A stretch of DNA of 64,000 bases from Anaeromicrobium sediminis (GCF_002270055.1 NZ_NIBG01000021.1:1-64000), one strand, 5' to 3'. Positions 54,214-63,767 are shown, counted from the stretch's first letter. Numbers and translations: made by a program. Notes: generated by a model not told the origin, from the sequence alone.

Positions 54214-54229
54214 TGCAAATAGTGTGCCA
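54214..54229 (-). promoter_or_regulatory. Sigma-54 (-24/-12) promoter of the glycyl-radical operon
   Basis: On the minus strand TGGCACACTATTTGCA fits TGGCAC-N5-TTGCA perfectly, with GG and GC at the right spacing. It is ~76 bp before the enzyme's ATG. A short palindromic core, CAACAGTTG (about 54262-54270), is a weak activator-site candidate upstream. Confidence 0.92.
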
Positions 54230-54300
54230 ATTTGACTTTTTATTAGGAAACGTTAAATTTTCAACAGTTGTTAAATAGTTATAATTAAATAAAAAAAATA

Positions 54301-54329
54301 AAAAACGAGTCAACATTGACTCGTTTTTT
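54301..54329. terminator. Bidirectional-looking terminator/palindrome after the activator gene
   Basis: Perfect palindrome CGAGTCAACATTGACTCG (54306-54323) with A5 on the left and T6 on the right. Ends the activator transcript; it also lies upstream of the -24/-12 promoter, where an activator site could be. A half-site GACTCA occurs 14 bp further on. Confidence 0.75.
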
Positions 54330-54355
54330 CATTATTGACTCACTTATTTTCTTTA

Positions 54356-55717
54356 TTAGTCATTTAAATCCATTTCTTCATCTAAATATTTTCTGATCAG
54401 TCTGGTTGCTTTGGATTGGCTGATTTTCAACTTCTTTGCAACTTTACGGGAACTCTTGTATTTATTATATGCTTCAACAACAATGGCTTTTTTAAATTCA
54501 TCAACCATATCGTCAAAGCAATCTTGACTTGATACAACAGTATCCTTATTAATTTCAAACAAACTACTTGGAAGGTGATGGGGTCTTATTATAAAATCAC
54601 TTACCGTAACAACAAGTCTCTCAATCAAATGGGATAATTCTCTGATGTTTCCTCTCCAAGAATAGTTTCTAAGAATATTTAATACCTCTGTAGATAATTG
54701 ATGATTCTTTTTATACGTTTTATTGAATTGCTTAAGGAAGTAAAATGTTAATAGTTCTATATCTTCTTTTCTTTCTCGTAATGGTGGAATATTGATTTCA
54801 AAAACACTTAACCGATAATATAAATCTTCTCTGAAGCTTCCGGCAACGGCAAGCTTTTTCAAATTTTTATTTGTGGCAGTGATTATTTTCACATCTACTT
54901 TCTTCATTTTATTACTGCCAACAGGCATGAATTCTTTTTCTTGAACCACATGTAGTAACTTGGATTGGAGCAGATAGGGCAATTCAGAAATCTCATCTAA
55001 AAGAAGAGTACCTCCGTCAGCAGCATCAAAGATGCCTTTTTTTCCTTGTTTTTTAGCACCGGTAAAAGACCCTTCTTCATATCCAAATAACTCTGATTCC
55101 ATTAACTCCTTAGGAATAGCACCACAATTTACGGTGATAAAAGGCTTGTCTTTTCTCTTGCTACTATTATGCATTACTCGCGCCAATCGGGTTTTACCTA
55201 CTCCTGATTCACCTAAAATAACAACCGGTGAATCTACATCAGATAACGTATGGGCTAGTTCCATAATTTCTTTCATCATAGAACTCTTGAATAGCAATGA
55301 AGATGAAGAAATATGTCGTTCTTCATACCTTTTTCTTTCAATCTCATCTACACTTAAATAGTAAATATCTTCTAGGCCATCTCTAATACTGGAAACAACA
55401 TATTCTAGTTCTCCATTCTCGTCAAAGAATGGAACGACTATGCTTGTTATTGTGGCTCCAATATGTGTTTTCTGAGTCCTCATTACTGGGACTTTTTCTT
55501 TATAGACATATGGAAGAAGAGCTGGATGCCAATAATCTTCTTCCATAAAATCAAAATAATTCTTGCCAATCATATCTTCTTTTTTAAAACCATAATGTCG
55601 TTCACAAGCGCTATTAATATATAACAAATTATAATTGCTATCCCATATATTGATTTCATCATGGAGGCTATCAACGAGCTTAAGAAACATATCATAATCC
55701 AGTCTGTTTTTAATCAC
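54356..55717 (-). CDS. Sigma-54-dependent transcriptional activator (PAS-AAA+-HTH)
   Basis: 453 aa, GTG start behind GAAGGTGAT. PAS sensor (about 12-120), AAA+ domain with Walker A GESGVGKT (169-176) and sigma-54 loop GSFTGA (216-221), LLLDE Walker B, and a C-terminal helix-turn-helix (KVAKKLKISQSKATRLI). Directly upstream of the -24/-12 promoter of the glycyl-radical operon, so it is the likely specific activator, with PAS perhaps sensing the pathway substrate. Confidence 0.92.
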   Translation of the reverse strand: MIKNRLDYDMFLKLVDSLHDEINIWDSNYNLLYINSACERHYGFKKEDMIGKNYFDFMEEDYWHPALLPYVYKEKVPVMRTQKTHIGATITSIVVPFFDENGELEYVVSSIRDGLEDIYYLSVDEIERKRYEERHISSSSLLFKSSMMKEIMELAHTLSDVDSPVVILGESGVGKTRLARVMHNSSKRKDKPFITVNCGAIPKELMESELFGYEEGSFTGAKKQGKKGIFDAADGGTLLLDEISELPYLLQSKLLHVVQEKEFMPVGSNKMKKVDVKIITATNKNLKKLAVAGSFREDLYYRLSVFEINIPPLRERKEDIELLTFYFLKQFNKTYKKNHQLSTEVLNILRNYSWRGNIRELSHLIERLVVTVSDFIIRPHHLPSSLFEINKDTVVSSQDCFDDMVDEFKKAIVVEAYNKYKSSRKVAKKLKISQSKATRLIRKYLDEEMDLND

Positions 55718-56480
55718 AATATCACCTTCAGAAAATTTATTTTGAAATTATTACAGCATATATCTTTTTCTTTAAGATCTATGCTTTTTCTAAAATTCTA
55801 CAAATTAACCATAATTTCCTTCTATTAGCATGTATCACTTTTTCTCATATTGATACCAACTAAATGCAACTATAGCATAATTAATGACGTCTTTTAAATA
55901 TAATTACAAAAGAAGAGGATGCCTAGAATCCTCTTCCTATTGCAGATAGTTTTTATTTTTTTTGTCTTAAACTCTTTATTTTAAGGGGTTATGGGTAACT
56001 TATTCTTGTTGGAAAGTCGACCATGCTAAAATTCATACATATGAGAAATAAAGAGGAATAAAAGAAATGAGTCTATTTAGACTCAGTAAGTTTAAATAGA
56101 CTTATTTTAAGTTATTTATTTAAATATATTATGGGAAATTTTAATGATGTAAAAAGCAAAAATCATTACTAACTGAAGGTTGAAAGAGATTAATATTTAA
56201 TATTGTAGTATAATTTTGATTATACTAAAAAAACTCAATATACGACAAAAAGTTTAAAAAAACAAACGAAAATTGTCAAAATTTATATTGGTTATATTTA
56301 CCAAATAAATAAGTTGTAATATAATTATATAAGAGGAAAATTAATTGATGTATTAGATTGGGGGGAAATGAAAGAAACATTTATATAAGCCAGTATGATA
56401 TAGTTATTAAGTAGAGATAGAGATAAAGATAAAAATAAAAAAAAGCGAAGTGGAATTAATGGAGATAGGGAGAACAAATT
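55718..56480. other. Large non-coding gap
   Basis: 763 bp, very A+T-rich, without a convincing gene. It holds an AAGAGGAT/ATCCTCTT hairpin (55913-55935), a short GAGTCTATTTAGACTC palindrome (56069-56084) and the promoter listed next. It marks the edge between the glycyl-radical block and the housekeeping genes. Confidence 0.5.
56298..56325 (+). promoter_or_regulatory. Candidate sigma-A promoter
   Basis: TTACCA (56298-56303), 16-bp spacer, TATAAT (56320-56325); would give a ~150-nt leader to the methyltransferase gene. Confidence 0.45.
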
Positions 56481-57107
56481 ATGAGTGAGTACTGGAAAAA
56501 TAGATTTAAGAATAAGGAGATGATATGGGGAACGGAACCTAGTAAGACAGCTATTGCTGCAAAAGAAATATTTCAACATCAAAAGATTAAGGATATACTA
56601 ATACCTGGAGGGGGATATGGTCGGAATACTAAAGTATTTTCCGATGCTCAATTCAATGTGGATACTATTGAACTTTCAGAAGAAGCAATAGGTCTTGGAA
56701 AACAATGGGACGAAAGAGCAAACTTTATCCAAGGATCCGTATTAGATATGCCTTTGACAGATAAAAAATATGAGGGTATATATTGTTATAATATACTACA
56801 TTTGTTTTTAAAAGAGGATAGAAAAATATTCATACAAAAGTGTTATAAACAATTAAAACAAGATGGATTAATATTCTTCACCTTTTTTTCAGAACAAGAC
56901 GAGAGCCTTGGACGTGGAGAGATGATTGAATATAATACTTTTGAAGATGAAAATGGAAAGATAGTACATTATTTTACGGAAAAGGACACAAAAATACATT
57001 TTGAAAATTTTACCATAATAAAGATAGGCGAAATTGAAGATAAGATTATAACTCATGATATTGGCGAGAGAATATGCAAATTGAGATACATTTTGGCGAA
57101 AAAATAA
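56481..57107 (+). CDS. SAM-dependent methyltransferase (class I, TehB/thiopurine type)
   Basis: 208 aa. Motif I reads LIPGGGYGRNTKVF, followed by the acidic DTIELS and the post-motif GSVLDMPLTDKKYEGIYCYNILHLF. The N terminus EYWKNRFKNKEMIWGTEP is like TehB/thiopurine-methyltransferase relatives. Likely methylates a small soft nucleophile or metalloid; substrate unknown. Cytosolic, monocistronic. Confidence 0.8.
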   Translation: MSEYWKNRFKNKEMIWGTEPSKTAIAAKEIFQHQKIKDILIPGGGYGRNTKVFSDAQFNVDTIELSEEAIGLGKQWDERANFIQGSVLDMPLTDKKYEGIYCYNILHLFLKEDRKIFIQKCYKQLKQDGLIFFTFFSEQDESLGRGEMIEYNTFEDENGKIVHYFTEKDTKIHFENFTIIKIGEIEDKIITHDIGERICKLRYILAKK

Positions 57108-57112
57108 AATTT

Positions 57113-57162
57113 TTAGGTTGTTTATAAGGATTAATAATCCTTATAAACAACCTAATTTTTTT
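57113..57162 (+). terminator. Intrinsic terminator
   Basis: TTAGGTTGTTTATAAGGAT pairs perfectly with ATCCTTATAAACAACCTAA (19 bp), then T7. Confidence 0.93.
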
Positions 57163-57247
57163 ATTTCACAAATAGGTTGAGTATTTTGCCTATTAATTGA
57201 GTATATATATAATTAGGGATTTAATTCTTTTAGAAAGGAATAAGATA

Positions 57248-57889
57248 ATGAAGGATATAGAAGAATTTACAAAAGCAGAAGAGATTACTAATGCCATATC
57301 CCATGGAATAGGATTATTATTGGCAATAGGGGCCCTGGTTATATTAATAATATTTGCTAGTACATATGGCGATACATGGCATGTGGTGAGTTTTTCCATA
57401 TATGGTGCAACTTTAGTGATTTTATATTTGGCTTCTACTTTGTATCACTCGTTTAAAAGGGGAAAGGTAAAGGATCTTTTTCAAATATTTGATCATTCTG
57501 CAATATATTTATTAATAGCAGGAACCTATACACCAATAGTGTTAAATCCATTAAGAGGGCCCTTAGGTTGGACTCTATTTGGAATTGTATGGGGATTAGC
57601 CCTAGTGGGGATCGTGTTTAAAGCCTTTTATGTTAAGAAGTTTGTAGGTATATCAACCTTAATATATATAGTCATGGGATGGCTAATAATATTTGCATTT
57701 TCACCATTAGTTAATTCTGTAGCCAGAATAAGTATAATATTTTTAGTGGCAGGTGGAATTACCTATACGGTGGGAAGTATATTTTATGTATGGCCTAAAA
57801 TAAAATATCACCATGCCCTATGGCATTTATTTGTAATAGGCGGTAGTGTTTGTCACTTCTTTGCCGTAATATATTTATTACCTAGATAA
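57248..57889 (+). CDS. Hemolysin III / YqfA family membrane protein (PAQR-like)
   Basis: 213 aa from ATG 57248 (AAAGGA upstream). Seven membrane helices. Family motifs include AISHGIG, STLYHSF, DHSAIYLLIAGTYTP and the metal-binding histidines of HALWHLFVIGGSVCHF near the C terminus. Function in bacteria is unsettled; by similarity to PAQR proteins, a membrane hydrolase. Confidence 0.88.
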   Translation: MKDIEEFTKAEEITNAISHGIGLLLAIGALVILIIFASTYGDTWHVVSFSIYGATLVILYLASTLYHSFKRGKVKDLFQIFDHSAIYLLIAGTYTPIVLNPLRGPLGWTLFGIVWGLALVGIVFKAFYVKKFVGISTLIYIVMGWLIIFAFSPLVNSVARISIIFLVAGGITYTVGSIFYVWPKIKYHHALWHLFVIGGSVCHFFAVIYLLPR

Positions 57890-57891
57890 GC

Positions 57892-57928
57892 AAAATGCTC
57901 CAGTTATTACTAATGGAGCATTTTTTTA
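57892..57928 (+). terminator. Intrinsic terminator
   Basis: AAAATGCTCCA / TGGAGCATTTT stem with T7. Confidence 0.88.
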
Positions 57929-57991
57929 ATAATTTTTATAAAGGGGAAAATAATAATTAGTAAAATCACTTAAAGAAAAAGGATGATACAT

Positions 57992-58903
57992 GTGTATAAA
58001 CCTGCATACTTAAATTTATTATTAAATGGTGAATTAGAAAGTAGAGTTAAGACTTTAAAAGAAATGCTTAAAAATTGTGTTCTATGTCCTCATGAGTGTG
58101 GTGTAAACAGATTAGAGGGAGAAAGGGGCTATTGCAAAACCCTAGATAATTGTGTTGTATCTGGAGGTGAACCCCATTTTGGTGAGGAAGAAGAATTAGT
58201 AGGAAATTATGGATCTGGTACAATATTTTTTTCCCATTGTAACTTAAGTTGTGTATTTTGCCAGAATTATGAAATAAGCTTTTGCGGAGAAGGGAGAATA
58301 ATAAGTTCAAGGGAACTTTCAAAAATGATGCTTTCCTTACAAAGGTATGGGTGTCATAATATTAATCTTGTTTCTCCAAGTCACATAGTACCACAGATAG
58401 TAGAAGCAATATTTATGGCAGCTAAAGAGGGGTTAAATATTCCTATAGTATATAATACAAATGGTTATGACTTAACTGGTACACTTAAGTTGTTAGATGG
58501 TATTGTAGATATTTATATGCCAGATATTAAATTTGCTGATGATGAGAAGGCATTGAAATACCTAGGAGTAAAAAACTATTATACCATCACAAAAAAAGCT
58601 GTAAAGGAAATGTATAGACAGGTTAATAATTTAAAAACCGATGATAGAAATATTGCATATAAGGGCCTTATGATTAGGCATTTAGTACTTCCACAAAATT
58701 TAGCAGATACGGAAAAAATAATGAAGTTTATAGGAGATGAAATATCTACAGATACCTATGTAAACATTATGGATCAGTACTACCCTGCGTATACATCTCA
58801 TAAGTATGAAGAACTGAGTAGAACCATATCTAAAGAAGAATATAAAATTGCAGTAAACTCAGCTAAATCAGCAGGATTAAAAAGATATAAAACTAGTTAT
58901 TAA
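57992..58903 (+). CDS. Radical SAM protein, PflA-related (PflX/YgiQ-unlike stand-alone group)
   Basis: 303 aa if started at GTG 57992, which has AAGGATG 6 bases upstream; the ATG at 57983 sits within that site. Cluster motif CNLSCVFCQNYE (CxxxCxxC). An extra N-terminal cysteine set, CVLCPHECGVNRLEGERGYC, is typical of the stand-alone PflX-like group. Target unknown. No radical enzyme lies next to it; distinct from the activase at 51151. Confidence 0.82.
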   Translation: MYKPAYLNLLLNGELESRVKTLKEMLKNCVLCPHECGVNRLEGERGYCKTLDNCVVSGGEPHFGEEEELVGNYGSGTIFFSHCNLSCVFCQNYEISFCGEGRIISSRELSKMMLSLQRYGCHNINLVSPSHIVPQIVEAIFMAAKEGLNIPIVYNTNGYDLTGTLKLLDGIVDIYMPDIKFADDEKALKYLGVKNYYTITKKAVKEMYRQVNNLKTDDRNIAYKGLMIRHLVLPQNLADTEKIMKFIGDEISTDTYVNIMDQYYPAYTSHKYEELSRTISKEEYKIAVNSAKSAGLKRYKTSY

Positions 58904-58992
58904 GCCATATAGTGAGGGGTTGTTACTTTAGTATATATGTTTTTAAAACTTGGGGCATTGCCATCATCAAATAACATAATATCTACTGAAAC

Positions 58993-59023
58993 GTCCTCAT
59001 AAAAGGGGGCGTATTTTTTTTAT
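58993..59023 (+). terminator. Weak intrinsic terminator
   Basis: ACGTCCTC / GGGGGCGT stem (two G-U pairs) with T8, in the 281-bp gap before the next gene; nothing else found in that gap. Confidence 0.65.
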
Positions 59024-59184
59024 GGAGTTCATAGGAGCTTCACTAATATGTTTATGAATATAGAAATTTAAGATATATTTATGGTTAAAAATATTTACCA
59101 TAATATTACTATATAATATAATTGCATAGGAAAGAACTTACTTAATGGGTTTCATTTATAAAATGACAAAAGAGGAGATTATAT

Positions 59185-60012
59185 ATGACAAAAAATATTA
59201 TTTTAGGAGTATTGGTAATGGGAATACTAGCATGTGGTCTTTTAGTGGTAGATTCCTATGTAATAGATAAAGAAGAGAATACAAATGAAAGGGCACTAAA
59301 AGAAAGTATAATAAATAAGTGTACTGAATATAAGACTATAGGTTTAAATGAACTTACCCCCTTTGAGTGGGATGAGGTCTATTCATTTCCACCCTATATG
59401 GATAAGGATTCAATGAGTGAACTGTCAGGTATTCCTAAATCCCATTTAAGTGAAACTTATAGTGAAGGCACCATGAATATTATATTCTTAAAGGACAAGA
59501 AAGTAGTATGTAAAATAATAGGTTATCCAAAGGAATTTTATTTAAGTATAGGTGATTCAAAATACGAAGATAATGAAAGACTTTTAATAAGCAAATTACC
59601 TACTAAAGATGATGAAACAATAGTTTTAAATAGATATAATGGAGAAAAAGTAAAAACAATAGAAGACGGAAATTATTTAAATGAAAAGATGGTTGGTTAT
59701 TGGGAGAAAAATGTAGAGGAAGAAAATAATAATGAAATAAAACAAAAGCACATTAATATGGTTTTGACTAAGGATGGAGTAGTAAAATTTAATTTCTTTT
59801 ACAGTTTATATAAGGATAACACTAATATAGAAAATTTAGATAGAGCAGGATCTAGAAGTAGTACCCAATCATTTAATAGTCATAGTGGCAAGTATATGGT
59901 AGAAGATGATGAGATTATATTAAAGCTTCAGGGTGATAGGTTCATAATGAAAATAGATTTTAAGGGAGAAAGTAGCATATTAAATGGTGAATATGAATTG
60001 GTAAAGAAATAA
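59185..60012 (+). CDS. Membrane-anchored or secreted protein of unknown function
   Basis: 275 aa. An N-terminal hydrophobic segment (about 5-24) ends before Cys-Gly; it may be a signal anchor or an atypical lipobox (LACG). The rest is hydrophilic, mostly beta, rich in Asn/Glu/Lys. Two segments look repeated-domain-like (NELTPFEWDEVYSFPPYM; HSGKYMVEDDEIILKLQGD). Family not recognised. Monocistronic, with its own terminator. Confidence 0.65.
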   Translation: MTKNIILGVLVMGILACGLLVVDSYVIDKEENTNERALKESIINKCTEYKTIGLNELTPFEWDEVYSFPPYMDKDSMSELSGIPKSHLSETYSEGTMNIIFLKDKKVVCKIIGYPKEFYLSIGDSKYEDNERLLISKLPTKDDETIVLNRYNGEKVKTIEDGNYLNEKMVGYWEKNVEEENNNEIKQKHINMVLTKDGVVKFNFFYSLYKDNTNIENLDRAGSRSSTQSFNSHSGKYMVEDDEIILKLQGDRFIMKIDFKGESSILNGEYELVKK

Positions 60013-60040
60013 GGGACTATTAAAAAAATAGTCCCTTTGT
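60010..60040. terminator. Bidirectional terminator
   Basis: AAGGGACTAT / ATAGTCCCTT stem between convergent genes, loop of seven A-rich bases. Confidence 0.8.
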
Positions 60041-60066
60041 GTATAATGATGTTTTTACCTTGTAAT

Positions 60067-60879
60067 TTATAAAAACTTTTCTTTAACCTTATTCCAAAAA
60101 TCATAGTTTTTCAATCTCAATACTTGAGCTTTTAATGAGGACATTCTAAGTTGAATCTCTTCAATCTCATCATACTTATGTTCTTCTCCATCTGTAACTA
60201 TCAAAATAGAATTTTCAAATCTATATTCCGGATATACTTTAATTGTGGAAGTTTCAGGAACTATAATACTAGATGTGAAGGATCTATATGCAGTTGTAGT
60301 TATAGGTGCTATAGGTGTTATTTGCATTAAGGATAATCTTGGATCTACTATACTACCTCGTAAAGAATAATTGTAGGCAGTAGAACCGGCTGGTGTAGCC
60401 ACTAATACACCATCTCCACTAAACTTTTCTATAAAACTATTATCTAAAGATAGATTTAAATGTATAGTTCTTGATTTATCACCCTTTATACAAATTTCAT
60501 TCACACCTAAAAGTTCTATACAGTGAGATTTAGTACATACTAAAGCCTCTACCAATTTAAATTCTTGTATTGTATATTCTCCTTTAGAATAAAGAAAAAT
60601 AAACTCATCTAGTTGATAGGGAGATACTTCTTGGAAGAATCCCAAATGACCTGTATTTATTCCTACTATAGGCATACTAGGAAAATTATTGTCATGAAGA
60701 GTTCTTAAGAAAGAACCGTCTCCACCTACGCAGATTATTAAATCTCCATTTGAGTCAAATTCATTAGGTACATAATACCCAGCTTTCTCTAGTTTTTGTT
60801 TTAACACTCTACTGGTTTCCTTTGAAATAGGTCTATCATTAGACACTATATTTATAATACGATTTTCGCCCTTAAGCAT
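60067..60879 (-). CDS. nadK: NAD kinase
   Basis: 270 aa from ATG 60879 (GGAGTGA upstream; a TTG just before is less likely). Phosphorylates NAD+ to NADP+. GGDGSFLR (catalytic Asp) and GINTGHLGF follow the N-terminal domain; the conserved TPAGSTAYNYSLRG stretch is intact. Divergent from rluA. Confidence 0.92.
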   Translation of the reverse strand: MLKGENRIINIVSNDRPISKETSRVLKQKLEKAGYYVPNEFDSNGDLIICVGGDGSFLRTLHDNNFPSMPIVGINTGHLGFFQEVSPYQLDEFIFLYSKGEYTIQEFKLVEALVCTKSHCIELLGVNEICIKGDKSRTIHLNLSLDNSFIEKFSGDGVLVATPAGSTAYNYSLRGSIVDPRLSLMQITPIAPITTTAYRSFTSSIIVPETSTIKVYPEYRFENSILIVTDGEEHKYDEIEEIQLRMSSLKAQVLRLKNYDFWNKVKEKFL

Positions 60880-61026
60880 CAAATCACTCCATTTTATGTA
60901 AATTTAATTAATTTTACCATAATTAAAATTTAAATTAAAGGTAATATTATGCATTAACACCTTTAAAGAAGTGTCTTGGTAAGTTATAATAAATCTTGTT
61001 AAACTAAATTATAAAGGTGATAAAAT

Positions 61027-61932
61027 ATGATAAATACAAATGAAGAAACTAACAAGTTAAAGTTTTTAGTAGATGAAGAACATGCAGGAATTCATTTAAA
61101 AGAAGTATTGTATGATGTTATGAAATTATCTAGCAGATTAGTTAGAAGAGCTAAAAGAAAAAAAGGAATATTAGTAAATGGTCATAAAATTCCATTTCAT
61201 TCTACATTGAGAAAAAATGATTTAGTAGAAGTAATCATGGAAGATGAACCTAATCAATTTGAACCAGAAGACATAAACATAGATATAGTATATGAAGATG
61301 TGGACCTAATTATAATTAATAAGCAACCTGGATTAGTAGTACACCCTACAAAGGGCCATCCTACAGGAACTTTGGCAAATGCCCTGGTTCATCATATGAA
61401 TAAAACCAGAAATACATTTAAGATAAGATTTGTAAATAGATTAGATAGGGATACTTCAGGTCTAATAATAGTAGCAAAAAACTCTTTTGGCCAACAGGAA
61501 TTATCTAAACAAATGCAAGAAAATAAAGTTGATAAATATTATCTTACTGTAGTAGAAGGTCAAGTAAGTGAAAATAAGGGAACCATATTTGCACCTATAG
61601 GAAGGGAATATGAAGATAGTATAAAAAGAGTTGTAATGGAAGGTGGACAAGACTGTATAACCCATTTTCAAGTGACAGAGAGAATGAAAAAGGCCACAGT
61701 ATTAGAAATAAAGCTAGAAACGGGAAGAACTCATCAAATTAGAGTTCATATGGATTATATGGGACATGCTTTAATAGGTGATGAGTTGTATGGAAAAACT
61801 AGTGAATTAATAGGAAGACAGGCGCTACATGCTAAAAAACTAGCCTTTAATCAACCAAGAACAGGTGAAAGAATAGTTGTAGATTCTACTATTCCGAAGG
61901 ATATAGAAAATTTAATAAATAGTTTGAAATAA
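61027..61932 (+). CDS. RluA family pseudouridine synthase (RluD-like)
   Basis: 301 aa. N-terminal S4 RNA-binding domain (about 15-80) and catalytic domain with NRLDRDTSG; the catalytic Asp is Asp140. ETGRTHQIRVH is the second conserved box. Isomerises uridines in 23S rRNA. Its last 27 bases and the following terminator are repeated at 63792. Confidence 0.92.
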   Translation: MINTNEETNKLKFLVDEEHAGIHLKEVLYDVMKLSSRLVRRAKRKKGILVNGHKIPFHSTLRKNDLVEVIMEDEPNQFEPEDINIDIVYEDVDLIIINKQPGLVVHPTKGHPTGTLANALVHHMNKTRNTFKIRFVNRLDRDTSGLIIVAKNSFGQQELSKQMQENKVDKYYLTVVEGQVSENKGTIFAPIGREYEDSIKRVVMEGGQDCITHFQVTERMKKATVLEIKLETGRTHQIRVHMDYMGHALIGDELYGKTSELIGRQALHAKKLAFNQPRTGERIVVDSTIPKDIENLINSLK

Positions 61933-61947
61933 AAGCAGATAAGTTAA
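61906..61947. repeat. 42-bp direct repeat, left copy (rluA 3' end plus terminator arm)
   Basis: Matches 63792-63833 at 40 of 42 positions. Contains the last nine codons of rluA and the left arm of its terminator. Brackets nhaC. Confidence 0.85.
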
Positions 61948-61962
61948 CTTATCTGCTTTTTA
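61929..61962 (+). terminator. Intrinsic terminator after rluA
   Basis: AAAGCAGATAAGTT / AACTTATCTGCTTT stem, then T-rich tail. Confidence 0.88.
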
Positions 61963-62139
61963 TTGTGAGCTCAGCATGGAGGATAACTTGGCTGTGGCAA
62001 ACATGGAGGAGTTGTGAATGAATATACATAAAAGCATGAAGAGTTTTAGAAATAATGCATAATTATGAATTAATATACATAAATAAACATAAATAGTTTT
62101 AAATTACATGAATAGTATGATTAGAAAGGGGAGATTTGC

Positions 62140-63681
62140 ATGGAACATATGGGATTTTTATCGTTAATTCCACCTTTGTTAGCAATTATAGTATCTATTT
62201 TAACAAAGAATGTAATCGTATCATTATTCTTAGGAAGTTTTGTTGGAATTCTTATTATGTCAAATGGAATGGTGATAACAGCAACACAGACAATTATTGG
62301 AGACTATTTCTTTAAGCAGCTTACGGATAGTTATAATGCAGGCGTATTGGTATTACTGGTATTTATTGGTGGATTTGTAGCTTTGATGGAGAAATCAGGA
62401 GGATCAGCTGCATTTGCAGAAAAAGCAGCAAAATTTATAAACACAAGAGTAAAAACACAACTTGCAGCTTGGATTGGAGGAATTATAGTATTTTTCTCTG
62501 ACCTTGGAACCCCCTTAATCGTAGGACCAATTTTTGAACCAATTTTTGATAAAGGTAAGGTTTCAAGAGAAAAACTAGCATGGATTATAGACTCTACTGC
62601 ATCTCCAGTGGCGGTATTAGTACCCTTTATAGGTTGGGGTGTATATGTAATGGGTCTTATTCAAAAGGAATTCGAAAGCTTGAATATAATGGAATCAGAT
62701 TGGAGTGCTTTTGTGCACGCTATACCTTTTCAGTTTTATCCAATTCTCACTATACTGATGGTTCCTTTGGTAGCTTTTACAGGTTTAGAGTTTGGGGCCA
62801 TGGCAAAGGCTGAAAAGAGAGTGAGAGAAATAGGGGAATTATTTTGGTACAATTCAAAACCAATGAGAAAGTCAGAAAATATGAAAGAGATTCAGAACAT
62901 AAAAAGTAGTGCTATGCTTGTATGGCTACCTATATTAGTTTTATTGGTAACTTTATTTGGTTTGTTAATTCCACATGGTTTTCCATTTAAAAAAGTATCT
63001 GGAAGTGTATTCAGAGTAGCATTGAGTACAGGTTACTTATTTGCAGGGATACTATTAATTATTATGATGAAATATTATAAAGTAAAAAAGTTACAAGAAG
63101 CTTTTGAAGTATATATATATGGTATGCAAAAGATGATGTACGTGGCTATTACATTAGTATTAGCATGGTCATTAGGAAACGTTATTAAAAATATGGGAAC
63201 GGCTAATTACATAATAGAAATTATGGATGGAACAGTACCTTCTTATTTTGTACCCATATTAATTTTTATAGTTGGTGGGTGTATGTCTTTCGCAACTGGT
63301 AGTTCATGGGGAACATTTGCAGTTATGATTCCTTTAGCAATTCCTATGTCACATCATCTTGGGGCACCATTATATGCATGTATTGGAGCAGTCCTTTCAG
63401 GAGGATTGTTTGGAGATCATTGTTCTCCTATTTCTGATACAACAATACTAGCATCTACAGGAGCAGGATGTGATCATATAGATCATGTAAAAACACAATT
63501 ACCTTATGCTATAGTAAATGCTGTTGCCGCATTAATTGCATATATAATGGCTGGAATAACTGGAAGTGCATCTACATTGATGATAGCAATTGTTATTATG
63601 ATTATATCAGTAGTAGTAATTTCAAAATTACAAAGAAAAAATAAAGCAAATAGGAAATCAGATAAAGACCAAATGGCTTAA
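62140..63681 (+). CDS. nhaC: NhaC family Na+/H+ antiporter
   Basis: 513 aa, about 12 membrane helices. The NhaC hallmarks include PPLLAIIVSILTK at the N terminus, SFATGSSWGTF and GDHCSPISDTTILAS. Exchanges Na+ (or an organic ion) for H+. Antiporters of this family are found next to ornithine and amino-acid fermentation genes in other clostridia, so a metabolite exchange role is also possible. Bracketed by direct repeats of the neighbouring rluA end. Confidence 0.88.
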   Translation: MEHMGFLSLIPPLLAIIVSILTKNVIVSLFLGSFVGILIMSNGMVITATQTIIGDYFFKQLTDSYNAGVLVLLVFIGGFVALMEKSGGSAAFAEKAAKFINTRVKTQLAAWIGGIIVFFSDLGTPLIVGPIFEPIFDKGKVSREKLAWIIDSTASPVAVLVPFIGWGVYVMGLIQKEFESLNIMESDWSAFVHAIPFQFYPILTILMVPLVAFTGLEFGAMAKAEKRVREIGELFWYNSKPMRKSENMKEIQNIKSSAMLVWLPILVLLVTLFGLLIPHGFPFKKVSGSVFRVALSTGYLFAGILLIIMMKYYKVKKLQEAFEVYIYGMQKMMYVAITLVLAWSLGNVIKNMGTANYIIEIMDGTVPSYFVPILIFIVGGCMSFATGSSWGTFAVMIPLAIPMSHHLGAPLYACIGAVLSGGLFGDHCSPISDTTILASTGAGCDHIDHVKTQLPYAIVNAVAALIAYIMAGITGSASTLMIAIVIMIISVVVISKLQRKNKANRKSDKDQMA

Positions 63682-63720
63682 TAGATTTCATTTTAAAAGG
63701 AGAGAGGTTTAAATAGTAAA

Positions 63721-63767
63721 TAAAACGCTTCCTAAAACATACTATTAACAAAAAGAAGTGTTTTTTT
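63721..63767 (+). terminator. Intrinsic terminator after nhaC
   Basis: AAACGCTTC / GAAGTGTTT stem (one G-U) with a long loop and T7. Confidence 0.65.
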
